From contig NZ_CP114036.1 in the NCBI RefSeq assembly GCF_026898115.1, positions 6,566,001 through 6,630,000 of the forward strand: a DNA stretch of 64,000 nt, read 5' to 3'. Positions 45,608-55,793 of this stretch are shown here, in pieces; within the stretch, counting starts at the first letter, position 1, and every line of letters begins with the position of its first letter. Source of the DNA: Streptomyces sp. S465. GTDB taxonomy: Bacteria; Actinomycetota; Actinomycetes; Streptomycetales; Streptomycetaceae. The position numbers and the translations under genes are program-made. The notes below the pieces were generated by a model that had not been told where the DNA came from, did not search any database, and saw only the letters and a list, made by a program, of their open reading frames with translations.

Positions 45608-47458
45608 ATGACCGAGCAGGCCTCCGGGTCCCATCATCCCCAGCCTCGGCCCCGTAGCGGCGGACCGCAGTCCGCCCCGGTCGAGCACGTCACGGGCGCT
45701 CAGTCCCTCATCCGCTCGCTCGAGGAAGTGGGTGCCGACACCGTCTTCGGCATCCCCGGCGGCACGATCCTCCCCGCCTACGACCCGATGATCGACTCCT
45801 CGAAGGTCCGGCACGTGCTCGTCCGCCATGAGCAGGGCGCGGGCCACGCCGCCACCGGCTACGCCCAGGCCACCGGCAAGGTCGGCGTCTGCATGGCGAC
45901 CTCGGGCCCCGGAGCCACCAACCTGGTCACCCCCATCGCCGACGCCAACATGGACTCGGTCCCGATGGTCGCGATCACCGGCCAGGTGGCCTCCAAGGCC
46001 ATCGGCACGGACGCCTTCCAGGAGGCGGACATCTGCGGCATCACCATGCCGATCACCAAGCACAACTTCCTGGTCACCAAGGCCGAGGACATCCCGCGCA
46101 CGATCGCCGAGGCGTTCCACATCGCCTCCACCGGCCGCCCCGGCCCGGTCCTGGTCGACATCCCCAAGGACCTGCTGCAGGCGCAGACCACCTTCTCCTG
46201 GCCGCCGCAGACCGATCTGCCGGGCTACCGCCCGGTCACCAAGCCGCACGCCAAGCAGATCCGCGAGGCCGCCCGCCTGATCACCCAGGCCGAGCGCCCG
46301 GTGCTGTACGTCGGCGGCGGCGTGATCAAGGCCCAGGCCACCGCCGAGCTGAAGGTCCTGGCCGAGCTGACCGGCGCGCCGGTCACCACCACCCTGATGG
46401 CGCTGGGTGCCTTCCCCGACACCCACCACCTCCACCTGGGCATGCCGGGCATGCACGGCACCGTCGCCGCGGTCACCGCCCTCCAGAAGTCCGACCTGAT
46501 CGTGGCGCTCGGCGCCCGCTTCGACGACCGCGTCACCGGCAAGCTCGACTCCTTCGCCCCGCACGCCAAGATCATCCACGCGGACATCGACCCGGCCGAG
46601 ATCGGCAAGAACCGGGCCGCCGACGTGCCGATCGTCGGGGACGCCCGCGAGGTCCTCGCGGACCTGGTCGTCGCCGTCCAGGCCGAACACGACGCGGGCC
46701 GCACCGGTGACTACACCGGCTGGTGGGAGGACCTGAACCGGTGGCGGGAGACCTACCCGCTGGGCTTCGACCAGCCCGCCGACGGCAGCCTCTCCCCGCA
46801 GCAGGTCATCCAGCGGATCGGGCAGCTGGCGCCGGAGGACACGATCTTCACCGCGGGCGTCGGCCAGCACCAGATGTGGGCCGCCCACTTCATCGACTAC
46901 GACACCCCCGCGACCTGGCTGAACTCCGGCGGCGCCGGCACCATGGGCTACGCCGTCCCGGCCGCCATGGGCGCCAAGGCGGGCGTCGGCGACCGTACGG
47001 TCTGGGCCATCGACGGTGACGGCTGCTTCCAGATGACCAACCAGGAGCTGGTCACCTGCGCGCTGAACAACATCCCGATCAAGGTCGCGATCATCAACAA
47101 CGGCGCGCTGGGCATGGTCCGCCAGTGGCAGACCCTCTTCTACAACCAGCGCTACTCCAACACCGTGCTGCACTCGGGCCCCGACGCGGTCGGGCAGCCG
47201 AACGCGGGCACCCGCGTCCCCGACTTCGTGAAGCTCGCGGAGGCCATGGGCTGCGTCGGGCTGCGCTGCGAGGACCCGTCCGAGCTCGACGCCGTGATCG
47301 AGAAGGCCAACGCGATCAACGACCGCCCGGTGGTCGTGGACTTCATCGTCCACGAGGACGCCATGGTCTGGCCGATGGTCGCGGCCGGCACCTCCAACGA
47401 CGAGATCCTGGCGGCGCGCGACACCCGCCCGGACTTCGGCGACGGCGAAGACGACTGA
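45608..47458 (+). CDS. ilvB: Acetolactate synthase large (catalytic) subunit
   Basis: IlvB joins two pyruvates, or pyruvate and 2-oxobutyrate, in the first common step of valine, leucine and isoleucine synthesis, with TPP, FAD and Mg. The 616-residue protein has the N-terminal TPP domain with [14 protein letters not shown] and catalytic Glu in [13 protein letters not shown], the central FAD domain, and the C-terminal TPP/Mg motif [16 protein letters not shown]. The ATG at 45608 has GAGAAGAG upstream. It is the first gene of ilvB-ilvN-ilvC, behind a leader-peptide attenuator. Confidence 0.97.
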   Translation: MTEQASGSHHPQPRPRSGGPQSAPVEHVTGAQSLIRSLEEVGADTVFGIPGGTILPAYDPMIDSSKVRHVLVRHEQGAGHAATGYAQATGKVGVCMATSGPGATNLVTPIADANMDSVPMVAITGQVASKAIGTDAFQEADICGITMPITKHNFLVTKAEDIPRTIAEAFHIASTGRPGPVLVDIPKDLLQAQTTFSWPPQTDLPGYRPVTKPHAKQIREAARLITQAERPVLYVGGGVIKAQATAELKVLAELTGAPVTTTLMALGAFPDTHHLHLGMPGMHGTVAAVTALQKSDLIVALGARFDDRVTGKLDSFAPHAKIIHADIDPAEIGKNRAADVPIVGDAREVLADLVVAVQAEHDAGRTGDYTGWWEDLNRWRETYPLGFDQPADGSLSPQQVIQRIGQLAPEDTIFTAGVGQHQMWAAHFIDYDTPATWLNSGGAGTMGYAVPAAMGAKAGVGDRTVWAIDGDGCFQMTNQELVTCALNNIPIKVAIINNGALGMVRQWQTLFYNQRYSNTVLHSGPDAVGQPNAGTRVPDFVKLAEAMGCVGLRCEDPSELDAVIEKANAINDRPVVVDFIVHEDAMVWPMVAAGTSNDEILAARDTRPDFGDGEDD

Positions 47459-47491
47459 GGCCAGGACCGAGAGAGAGAAGAGACCGAGCCC

Positions 47492-48016
47492 ATGTCCAAG
47501 CACACGCTCTCCGTCCTGGTGGAGAACACCCCCGGCATCCTCGCCCGGATCGCCGCCCTGTTCTCCCGCCGCGGCTTCAACATCGACTCGCTGGCCGTCG
47601 GCGTCACCGAGCACCCCGACATCTCCCGCATCACCATCGTGGTGAATGTCGAGGAGCTGCCGCTGGAGCAGGTCACCAAGCAGCTCAACAAGCTCGTCAA
47701 CGTCCTGAAGATCGTCGAGCTGGAGGACGGCCAGGCGATCCAGCGGGAGCTGGTCCTGGCCAAGGTCCGCGCCGACAACGAGACCCGCTCCCAGATCGTC
47801 GAGATCGTCCAGCTGTTCCGCGCCAAGACCGTGGACGTCTCCCCGGAGGCCGTGACCATCGAGGCCACCGGCAGCAGCGACAAGCTCGAGGCCATGCTCA
47901 GGATGCTGGAACCGTACGGCATCAAGGAGCTGGTCCAGTCCGGCACCATCGCCATAGGGCGCGGTGCCCGCTCCATCACCGACCGGAGCCTGCGCGCGCT
48001 CGACCGGTCCGCCTGA
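47492..48016 (+). CDS. ilvN: Acetolactate synthase small (regulatory) subunit
   Basis: The regulatory partner of IlvB; it binds valine and sets feedback inhibition. The 174-residue protein has an N-terminal ACT domain (HTLSVLVENTPGILARIAAL, FNIDSLAVGVTEHPDISRIT) and the C-terminal ALS_ss_C domain (about 85-165). Its start has an AGAGAGAGAAGAGA site, 33 bp after ilvB. Also called ilvH in some genomes. A 14-bp hairpin separates it from ilvC. Confidence 0.96.
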   Translation: MSKHTLSVLVENTPGILARIAALFSRRGFNIDSLAVGVTEHPDISRITIVVNVEELPLEQVTKQLNKLVNVLKIVELEDGQAIQRELVLAKVRADNETRSQIVEIVQLFRAKTVDVSPEAVTIEATGSSDKLEAMLRMLEPYGIKELVQSGTIAIGRGARSITDRSLRALDRSA

Positions 48017-49141
<1,125 letters not shown>

Positions 49142-49169
49142 GCGCGCCTGGCGGCGCGGCGGCCGCGCC

Positions 49170-49210
49170 CCGGGTGCGGTGGGGGTTCCGCGAACCCCCA
49201 CCGCACCCGG
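49170..49210. terminator. Perfect 19-bp hairpin after ilvC
   Basis: Arms 49170-49188 and 49192-49210 are fully complementary around a CGC loop (CCGGGTGCGGTGGGGGTTC and complement). No U-tract follows. It should end the ilv transcript before serA. Confidence 0.88.
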
Positions 49211-49413
49211 TTCGCGCTTTGTCCATCGCGCACCACCACGTGCGGGTGATCCAGCCGCATCGGCGCATGACGCAGGCCCGAACGCCACTACACTCATCAA
49301 CAGCAAGCGCGTCAGGCTCACAGCGTCGTGCGTCTTCCACGCGGCTGACCCCTTCACCGCCAGCGGCCGTCGGGACGGCCGTCCGCTGAGGACTAGTGAG
49401 GACTGAAGACCAC

Positions 49414-51015
49414 GTGAGCACTGCTTCCACTGGTAAACCCGTCGTACTCATCGCCGAAGAGCTCTCTCCGGCGACGGTTGATGCCCTGGGCCCGGATTTC
49501 GAGATCCGGAACTGCAACGGCGCGGACCGAGCCGAGCTGCTTCCCGCCATCGCCGATGTGGACGCGATCCTCGTCCGCAGCGCGACCAAGGTCGACGCCG
49601 AGGCCATCGCCGCGGCGAAGAAGCTGAAGGTGGTCGCTCGCGCGGGCGTCGGCCTGGACAATGTGGACGTCTCGGCCGCCACCAAGGCGGGCGTCATGGT
49701 CGTCAACGCGCCGACGTCCAACATCGTCACCGCCGCCGAGCTCGCCTGCGGTCTGCTGGTGGCCACGGCCCGGAACATCCCGCAGGCCAATGCCGCGCTG
49801 AAGAACGGCGAGTGGAAGCGCAGCAAGTACACCGGTGTGGAGCTGAGCGAGAAGACCCTTGGCGTCGTCGGCCTCGGCCGCATCGGCGTCCTGGTGGCTC
49901 AGCGGATGTCCGCGTTCGGCATGAAGGTCGTCGCGTACGACCCGTATGTGCAGCCCGCGCGGGCCGCGCAGATGGGCGTGAAGCTGCTCTCGCTGGACGA
50001 GCTGCTCCAGGTCTCGGACTTCATCACGGTCCACCTCCCCAAGACCCCCGAGACGGTCGGCCTGATCGGCGACGAGGCGCTGCACAAGGTCAAGCCGGAG
50101 GTCCGGATCGTCAACGCCGCGCGCGGCGGGATCGTGGACGAGCAGGCGCTGGCCGCCGCCCTCAAGGAGGGCCGGGTGGCCGGGGCCGGGCTGGACGTCT
50201 TCTCCAAGGAGCCGTGTACCGACTCCCCGCTGTTCGAGTTCGACAATGTGGTGGTCACCCCGCACCTGGGCGCCTCCACCGGTGAGGCCCAGGAGAAGGC
50301 GGGTATCGCGGTCGCCCGCTCGGTGCGGCTGGCGCTGGCCGGCGAGCTGGTCCCGGACGCGGTGAACGTCCAGGGCGGTGTCATCGCCGAGGACGTACGC
50401 CCCGGGCTGCCGCTGGCCGAGAAGCTGGGGCGGATCTTCACCGCGCTCGCGGGCGAGGTCGCGGTCCGCCTCGATGTCGAGGTGTACGGCGAGATCACCC
50501 AGCACGACGTCAAGGTGCTGGAGCTGTCGGCGCTCAAGGGCGTCTTCGAGGACATCGTCGACGAGACCGTGTCGTATGTGAACGCCCCGCTGTTCGCGCA
50601 GGAGCGCGGTGTCGAGGTGCGGCTCACCACCAGCTCGGAGTCGACCGAGCACCGCAATGTGGTGACCGTGCGCGGCACCCTCGCGGACGGCGAGGAGGTC
50701 TCGATCTCCGGCACGCTGGCCGGCCCCAAGCACCAGCAGAAGATCGTCGCGGTCGGCGAGTACGACGTGGATCTGGCGCTCGCCGACCACATGGCCTTCC
50801 TCCGCTACACCGACCGCCCCGGTGTGGTCGGCACGCTCGGCCGCATCCTGGGCGAGGCGGGGATCAACATCGCGGGCATGCAGGTCTCGCGGGCGGTCGC
50901 GGGCGGTGCCGCGCTGGTGGCGCTCACCGTGGACGACACGATTCCGCAGCCCGTGCTCACTGAGATCGCCGAGGAGATCGGCGCCACCTCGGCCCGCTCG
51001 GTCAATCTGGTCTGA
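49414..51015 (+). CDS. serA: D-3-phosphoglycerate dehydrogenase
   Basis: SerA oxidises 3-phosphoglycerate to phosphohydroxypyruvate, the first step of serine synthesis. The 533-residue protein is the long actinobacterial type: catalytic and NAD domains (VVARAGVGLDNVDV, VVGLGRIGVLVAQRM, catalytic His in VVTPHLGASTGEA), then the intervening ASB domain (about 320-450) and a C-terminal ACT domain (FLRYTDRPGVVGTLGRIL) for serine feedback. The GTG at 49414 gives the usual start; a GTG at 49396 is in frame too. Its stop lies in a 23-bp repeat. Confidence 0.96.
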   Translation: MSTASTGKPVVLIAEELSPATVDALGPDFEIRNCNGADRAELLPAIADVDAILVRSATKVDAEAIAAAKKLKVVARAGVGLDNVDVSAATKAGVMVVNAPTSNIVTAAELACGLLVATARNIPQANAALKNGEWKRSKYTGVELSEKTLGVVGLGRIGVLVAQRMSAFGMKVVAYDPYVQPARAAQMGVKLLSLDELLQVSDFITVHLPKTPETVGLIGDEALHKVKPEVRIVNAARGGIVDEQALAAALKEGRVAGAGLDVFSKEPCTDSPLFEFDNVVVTPHLGASTGEAQEKAGIAVARSVRLALAGELVPDAVNVQGGVIAEDVRPGLPLAEKLGRIFTALAGEVAVRLDVEVYGEITQHDVKVLELSALKGVFEDIVDETVSYVNAPLFAQERGVEVRLTTSSESTEHRNVVTVRGTLADGEEVSISGTLAGPKHQQKIVAVGEYDVDLALADHMAFLRYTDRPGVVGTLGRILGEAGINIAGMQVSRAVAGGAALVALTVDDTIPQPVLTEIAEEIGATSARSVNLV

Positions 51016-51085
51016 GATCCGGTCTGACACTGGTCCGAGACCCGGTCTGATCCGGTCTGATCCAGTCTGAGACTGGTCCGAGCCG
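51007..51085. repeat. About 23-bp tandem repeat spanning the serA stop codon
   Basis: CTGGTC(T/C)GAGA starts units at 51007, 51030 and 51073, with GGTCTGATCC-type pieces between. The first unit includes the serA stop TGA (51013-51015). The word GTCTGA recurs at 51022, 51045, 51055 and 51065. Confidence 0.82.
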
Positions 51086-51100
51086 CGTAGGCAGTCACCC

Positions 51101-51144
51101 ACCTGGGCCCGGCCCCCCGCTTCGGCGGGAGGCCGGGCCCAGGT
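51101..51144 (+). terminator. Terminator after serA
   Basis: A 14-bp perfect stem (ACCTGGGCCCGGCC with its complement), one mismatch, then a 5-bp CCCGC/GCGGG stem capped by a TTCG tetraloop; CTTTG follows. Confidence 0.9.
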
Positions 51145-51234
51145 CTTTGTATGCCGAGGCGACAGCCCTGCCGAGGGGGCTCGGAGACTATTTCATCGAG
51201 TGTTGAATAAAGCGCGTCGGCTCGCTACGCTCAG

Positions 51235-51265
51235 AGCTATATGGAGAAAATTTCTCCATATAGCT
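51235..51265. promoter_or_regulatory. 31-bp perfect palindromic operator of the TetR/MFS pair
   Basis: AGCTATATGGAGAAA and its exact complement lie on either side of a single central A. It is unusually AT-rich for this genome. It lies 26 bases before the TetR start and overlaps the likely promoter, as expected for an autoregulated TetR repressor that also controls the downstream MFS gene. Confidence 0.88.
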
Positions 51266-51291
51266 GTCCTATGCGCTGTCAGGAGAGCCCC

Positions 51292-51999
51292 GTGTCCGCA
51301 GACACCGACGCCACCGCCGACTCCTCGGCCCCCATGCGCGCCGACGCGCGGCGCAACCGGGAGCAGATCCTGCGCGCCGCCCGCGAGGTCTTCGCCGATC
51401 AGGGGCCGGACGCCCCGCTGGACGAGATAGCCCGGCGCGCCGGGGTGGGCATCGCCACCCTCTACCGCCGGTTTCCGCGCCGCGCCGATCTGCACCGAGG
51501 GGTCGCCGTCGAGGTCCTGACCGCGCTGGGCGAGGCCGCGCACCGAGCCGCCGCCGAGGAGCACGATCCTTACCTGGCGCTGCGCCGCTTCATGCACGCC
51601 GCCCTCGACCTCAAGATCGGCTCGGTGATGCCCTCGCTGCTGGGCCGTTTCACCGTCGACGACATCCTCGACGGCGTCCCGGGCGACGCCGTCGACCCGG
51701 TCGACGCGCTGCTCGTCCGCGCCCAGGCCCAGGGGCGGATCCGGCTCGATGTGGTCTTGGGCGACATCACGCTGATGATCGTCCGGCTGTCGCGGCCGCT
51801 GCCCGGTGGCGGCCGGTTCTCCGCCGACGACGCCCTCGCCCACCGTCAGCTGGACGTCTACATCGACGGCCTGCGCCCCACCGGCTCCCCACGGCCCACC
51901 ACTGAGCTCGGCGGCCCGGCCGTCGACGCCGTGGCGTTCAAGCGCTTCCGGGAGCAAATGATCGGCGAGGCGTACGACGCCCAGGCCGACGACGACTGA
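51292..51999 (+). CDS. TetR-family transcriptional regulator
   Basis: A 235-residue repressor-type protein. The N-terminal TetR HTH spans about residues 15-62 (ARRNREQILRAAREVFADQG, LDEIARRAGVGIATLYRRFP), followed by a C-terminal ligand domain with a TetR_C-type core. The GTG at 51292 has GGAGA seven bases upstream; an earlier ATG at 51241 lies within the operator palindrome and would not be used. It is followed 45 bp later by an MFS exporter, so it probably controls that gene through the 31-bp palindrome. Confidence 0.9.
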   Translation: MSADTDATADSSAPMRADARRNREQILRAAREVFADQGPDAPLDEIARRAGVGIATLYRRFPRRADLHRGVAVEVLTALGEAAHRAAAEEHDPYLALRRFMHAALDLKIGSVMPSLLGRFTVDDILDGVPGDAVDPVDALLVRAQAQGRIRLDVVLGDITLMIVRLSRPLPGGGRFSADDALAHRQLDVYIDGLRPTGSPRPTTELGGPAVDAVAFKRFREQMIGEAYDAQADDD

Positions 52000-52044
52000 C
52001 CTCCCTCTCCGCCCGCCTTCGGGAAGACCCAGAAAGGCATCGCC

Positions 52045-53541
52045 ATGTCCCAGTCCCAGCCCTCAGACGTGCCGCCCGGGGCGAACCCCCGGCGCTGGCT
52101 CGCGCTCGTCGTCATCGGCCTGGCCCAGCTGATGATCGTCCTCGACATCACCATCGTGAACATCGCCCTGCCGTCGGCCCAGAAGGACCTCGGCATCTCC
52201 GACGGCGACCGGCAGTGGGTCATCACCGCCTACACCCTGGCGTTCGGCAGTCTGCTGCTGCTCGGCGGCCGGATCGCGGACTACACCGGCCGCAGGCGCA
52301 CCTTCCTCATCGGCCTGGCGGGCTTCGCCGGGGCCTCCGCGCTCGGCGGCACCGCCCCCGGCTTCGAGGTGCTGCTCTCGGCCCGCGCCCTCCAGGGCGC
52401 GTTCGCCGCGCTGCTCGCCCCCTCGGCGCTGTCGCTGCTCGCGGTGAGTTTCACCGAGGCTCGTGAGCGCGCCAAGGCGTTCGGCATCTTCGGCGCGATC
52501 GCGGCGGGCGGCGGTGCGATCGGTCTGGTCGTCGGCGGACTGCTGACCGAGTACCTCGACTGGCGCTGGTGCCTGTACGTCAATGTGCCGATCGCCGTCG
52601 TCGCCGCGCTCGGCTGGTCCGTGCTGCCCGGCGACGCCCGTGCCGAGGGCCGGGCCCGCTTCGACATCCCCGGCGTGCTGCTGGCGGTGTGCGGGCTGGT
52701 GGCGGTGGTCTACGGATGCAGCGAGGCCGAGTCCGAGGGCTGGGGCTCCCGGCTGGTGACCGGGCTGCTCATCCTGGGCGCGGTCCTGCTCTTCGCCTTC
52801 GTCATGGTGGAGCGGAGCGTGGCGCGGCCGCTGCTGCCGCCGCGCGTGATCGGGGACCGCACCCGCGGCAGCGCCTATCTGGCGGTCGGCCTCTCGGTGG
52901 TCGGCATGTTCGCGATGTTCCTCTTCCTCACGTACTACATGCAGCTCGTCAAGGGGTACTCGGCGCTGCTCACCGGGGTGGCGTTCCTGCCGATGACCGG
53001 GGCGGTGCTGGTCGGCGCGGGCGGAGTCGCCTCGCGCCTCATCCCCAAGGTGCCGCCGCGCCTGCTGGTGGTGCCCGGTCTGCTGATCACGGCCACCGGT
53101 GTCGCCCTGCTGGTGCCCCTGGACGTCGACAGCTCGTACGCGGCGGGGGTGCTGCCCGCCGAGCTCCTGGTCGGCTTCGGCATGGGCCTGGTGATGGCGC
53201 CCTCCATGAACTACGCGACCCACGGGGTGGGGGAGGGGGACGCGGGCGTCGCCTCCGCCACCGTCAACACCGCGCAGCAGATCGGCGGATCGATCGGTAC
53301 GGCGATGCTCAACACCATCGCCACCAGCGCGACCTCCGACTACATGGCCTCGCACGCCGGACTGCCGACACGGCGGACCGCCAAGGCCGGTCTGGTCGAA
53401 GGCTTCTCGGACGCGTTCGTCGTCTCGTCCTCGATCCTCGTGGGCGCCGCGGTGGTCGTGGCGCTGCTGATGAACACTCCGCGCCCGGTACGGAAGCCGG
53501 GTGCGGACAGCGGCACCCCGGTCCCCGCGCACCTGGGCTGA
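52045..53541 (+). CDS. MFS drug-type exporter, DHA2 (14-helix) family
   Basis: A 498-residue proton-driven exporter of the EmrB/QacA group. The opening WLALVVIGLAQLMIVLDITIV is the DHA2 helix 1 with the conserved Asp and Val-Asn-Ile-Ala-Leu-Pro continuation, motif A is GGRIADYTGRRRTF and motif C-type helix 5 is IAAGGGAIGLVVGG. Fourteen helices are expected. It is the probable target and partner of the preceding TetR regulator, and likely exports a small toxic compound. It ends with a strong hairpin. Confidence 0.9.
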   Translation: MSQSQPSDVPPGANPRRWLALVVIGLAQLMIVLDITIVNIALPSAQKDLGISDGDRQWVITAYTLAFGSLLLLGGRIADYTGRRRTFLIGLAGFAGASALGGTAPGFEVLLSARALQGAFAALLAPSALSLLAVSFTEARERAKAFGIFGAIAAGGGAIGLVVGGLLTEYLDWRWCLYVNVPIAVVAALGWSVLPGDARAEGRARFDIPGVLLAVCGLVAVVYGCSEAESEGWGSRLVTGLLILGAVLLFAFVMVERSVARPLLPPRVIGDRTRGSAYLAVGLSVVGMFAMFLFLTYYMQLVKGYSALLTGVAFLPMTGAVLVGAGGVASRLIPKVPPRLLVVPGLLITATGVALLVPLDVDSSYAAGVLPAELLVGFGMGLVMAPSMNYATHGVGEGDAGVASATVNTAQQIGGSIGTAMLNTIATSATSDYMASHAGLPTRRTAKAGLVEGFSDAFVVSSSILVGAAVVVALLMNTPRPVRKPGADSGTPVPAHLG

Positions 53542-53563
53542 CGGCCGCGGTCCGCGTTCCGGC

Positions 53564-53595
53564 GGCCCTCCGCTCCACGACCGGAGCGGAGGGCC
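53564..53595 (+). terminator. Terminator after the first MFS gene
   Basis: A 13-bp perfect stem (GGCCCTCCGCTCC with complement) and a six-base ACGACC loop. Confidence 0.85.
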
Positions 53596-53728
53596 TGTGC
53601 CCAGGGCGCGGAAAGCGGTCGGCCCGTGTCAATGCCGGGAGGCGCCGCCACTCGTGTGGGTGGCGTCCCCGGCGTTCCTGCCCGCTACCCTTGGTCACGC
53701 GGCCAGAATCCCGTCCATGGGAGGAACC

Positions 53729-54313
53729 ATGACTGCTGAACCGCTTCCGGCCTGGGCGTTTCCGCCCCCGGGCGGATTCACCGCAGACGATCTTGACCGC
53801 ATGCCGGAGCTCCCGCCGCACACTGAGCTGATCGACGGGAGCCTCGTCTTCGTGAGCCCGCAGAGGCGTTTTCATTCGCTGGTCATGTACTTGCTGGAGA
53901 AGGGACTCTGGGCATCGGTACCTGAGTCACTCCGGGTCTGTCGCGAGATGACCATCGCCCTCGACAAGCGCAACCGGCCCGAGCCCGATATCTCCGTCCT
54001 ACGCGCCGAGGCCCTATCCGCTGAGGCGCGTGAGACGGGTTATGACGCGGCCGACGCCGTGCTCGTGGTGGAGGTTGTGTCGCCCGAGTCGGAGTCACGT
54101 GACCGCAAGCGCAAGCCGCAGCTCTACGCCGAGGCGGGGATTCCGCACTTCTGGCTGGTCGAGCAGGGTGCGGGCCGCCGTCCGGTCGTCCAGGTCTTCG
54201 AGCTGAACACGGTGACGCGCACGTATGTGCCGACCGGCATCTACCACGAGCGGCTCAAGCTTCCGGTCCCGTTCACCATCGACATCGACCTGACCGAGAT
54301 CGACCACTTGTGA
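53729..54313 (+). CDS. Uma2-family (DUF820) PD-(D/E)xK protein
   Basis: A 194-residue member of the Uma2 family, a nuclease-like fold of the PD-(D/E)xK type. The core is visible: LIDGSLVFVSPQ, PEPDISVL (Asp), VVEVVSPESESRDRKRK (Glu and Lys) and LYAEAGIPHFWLVE. These proteins are very common in Streptomyces, often in several copies, and no physiological role is settled. The ATG at 53729 has GGGAGG upstream. Its base composition is slightly less GC-biased than its neighbours. It is convergent with the GH6 gene. Confidence 0.85.
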   Translation: MTAEPLPAWAFPPPGGFTADDLDRMPELPPHTELIDGSLVFVSPQRRFHSLVMYLLEKGLWASVPESLRVCREMTIALDKRNRPEPDISVLRAEALSAEARETGYDAADAVLVVEVVSPESESRDRKRKPQLYAEAGIPHFWLVEQGAGRRPVVQVFELNTVTRTYVPTGIYHERLKLPVPFTIDIDLTEIDHL

Positions 54314-54329
54314 GCCGGGAGCGCGTCTC

Positions 54330-55286
54330 TCAGCCCGCCAGCTCGTACGCGTAATCCGGTGAGAACGTGCCCGCCGCGCCCGCGCAGCCGTCCAGTTCGC
54401 CGGGCGGTTTGATCCACAGGTAGGCGTCGATGGCGGGGTCGCCGGTGTTGGCCGTCGGGTTCTCGCCGACCTTGCGGCCGTGGGGATCGCACCAGGTGTT
54501 GTCGGAGGCGGGGCCGTTGCCGTTGCGGCTGGTGTCGATGACGGCGGTGAGCCCCGAGGAGGTGCCGAGCTGGGTGAGCACGCTCTTGGCGAAGGCCACC
54601 TCGTCCGTCGTGCGGCGGAAGTTGGAGACATTGCTGTAGATGCCGTCGCCGCTGGTCAGCACGCCGGCCGAGCGGAGCCGTGACGCCTGGACGGCGGCGC
54701 TGTTCCAAGCGGAGTGGCCGGCGTCGAAGTAGACCCGGGCGTTGGGGTTCGCGCTGTGGATGGCGGTGGCGGCGCGGGCCAGCGAGGCGTAGCGGCCGCT
54801 CAGCTCGGAGGACGACAGACAGCTGATGAGCGCTATCGAGTCGGGTTCGAGGATGACGACGACGGGCCCGCTGCCCAGCCCGGCGGCGAAGCCGCGCACC
54901 CATGCGTCATAGCTCGCGAGGTCGGGGGCGCCGCCCGCGGAGGCCCCGCCGCAGTCGCGGTTGGGGATCTGATACGTCACCAGCACGGGGGTCTCGCCCT
55001 TGGCGGAGGCGGCGGAGGTGACCTCACGGACGTCCTCGGTGACGGTGGTGGGGGTGTACCGGGAGAACCACACCGCCTGGGGCTGACTGGCGATCCGCGA
55101 GGCGATGCGCGGCTGTCGGGAGTCACCCGGATTGGCCGCGACCCACTTGTTGACCTGCGATTCGGGGTCGTTGAAGAAGCGTGTGCCGCCCGGCAGTTCG
55201 CCCGCGACGGCCTGTGGTGTGTGGGCCGCGCCGATCAGGAAGGCGGCGGCGAGCCCGGCCGCCGCTAACGCTCTGGTGATGCGCAC
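54330..55286 (-). CDS. Secreted glycoside hydrolase family 6 (beta-1,4-glucanase)
   Basis: A 318-residue enzyme with an N-terminal signal peptide (ALAAAGLAAAFLIGAAHT, cut near AVA-GE) and a single GH6 domain. Family landmarks are TYQIPNRDCGGASAGGAP, the general acid Asp in VVVILEPDSIAL, YFDAGHSAWNSA, VIDTSRNGNGP and the base Asp in KPPGELDGC, all intact. There is no carbohydrate-binding module, so it is probably an endoglucanase acting on soluble or amorphous cellulose. The start is GTG at 55286. I see no CebR-type operator upstream; instead a degenerate repeat array lies there. Confidence 0.92.
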   Translation of the reverse strand: MRITRALAAAGLAAAFLIGAAHTPQAVAGELPGGTRFFNDPESQVNKWVAANPGDSRQPRIASRIASQPQAVWFSRYTPTTVTEDVREVTSAASAKGETPVLVTYQIPNRDCGGASAGGAPDLASYDAWVRGFAAGLGSGPVVVILEPDSIALISCLSSSELSGRYASLARAATAIHSANPNARVYFDAGHSAWNSAAVQASRLRSAGVLTSGDGIYSNVSNFRRTTDEVAFAKSVLTQLGTSSGLTAVIDTSRNGNGPASDNTWCDPHGRKVGENPTANTGDPAIDAYLWIKPPGELDGCAGAAGTFSPDYAYELAG

Positions 55287-55424
55287 GGTGCGTCACTCCT
55301 CTCGCGTGGGGCTGCTCAGTCCATTGGCCGCCGTCCCTGGCCGCCGTCCTCTGGTTGCCGCCGGGTGGGAGATGGTTGCCGCCGTTCGACGGAAATTCGA
55401 CGCGCGCGGCCCCGGTGCGCCGTA

Positions 55425-55745
55425 CCGGGGCGGGGTCGCCGTGCGGCGTCCGGGTGTCCGCGGTGGCCGTGCGGCGTCCGGGTGCGTGCGGTCGCCATGC
55501 GGGGTACCGACGCGTGACGCCGCCGTGCGGCGCATCGAGTCCGTGTGGCTACCGTGCGCCGTATGGACGCATGGGGTCATCGTGTGCCGTACCGAGTGCG
55601 CGCGGCCACTCTGGTTCGTACGGACGCGTGCGGACACGACGCGGTGCACCGCGCGCGTACGGCAGCCACGCGGCGTACCGACGTGTGCGGCTACCGAGCG
55701 CGTGAGGTCGCCATGCGGCGTACCGCGTACCGTCCGGCTGCCACC
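55425..55745. repeat. Degenerate 28-29-bp tandem array, about ten units
   Basis: A core like GTGCGGCGTACCGA recurs at about 55441, 55469, 55497, 55525, 55554, 55583, 55611, 55640, 55668 and 55712. The regular spacing is 28 or 29 bp, with a 44-bp step before the last. Units are 55-85% alike. It fills most of the 507-bp space between the GH6 start and the second MFS gene, where I see no gene. In one minus-strand frame it would read as imperfect ten-residue repeats (GTPHGDRT-like), but no start or ribosome site supports translation. Confidence 0.75.
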
Positions 55746-55748
55746 ACC

Positions 55749-55780
55749 GGAGGGGCCCCACCGCCTGGCGGGGCCCCTCC
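55749..55780 (-). terminator. Terminator after the second MFS gene
   Basis: GGAGGGGCCCC and its complement form an 11-bp stem around a ten-base ACCGCCTGGC loop. It lies 14 bp past the MFS stop. Confidence 0.82.
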
Positions 55781-55793
55781 GACGTTCCACGGC

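Noticed and set aside
55287-55420. CebR operator in front of the GH6 glucanase.
   Set aside because: No match to the TGGGAGCGCTCCCA-type site was seen on reading the region.
55425-55745. CRISPR array.
   Set aside because: The period is only 28-29 bp in total with no unique spacers, repeats are too degenerate, and there are no cas genes.
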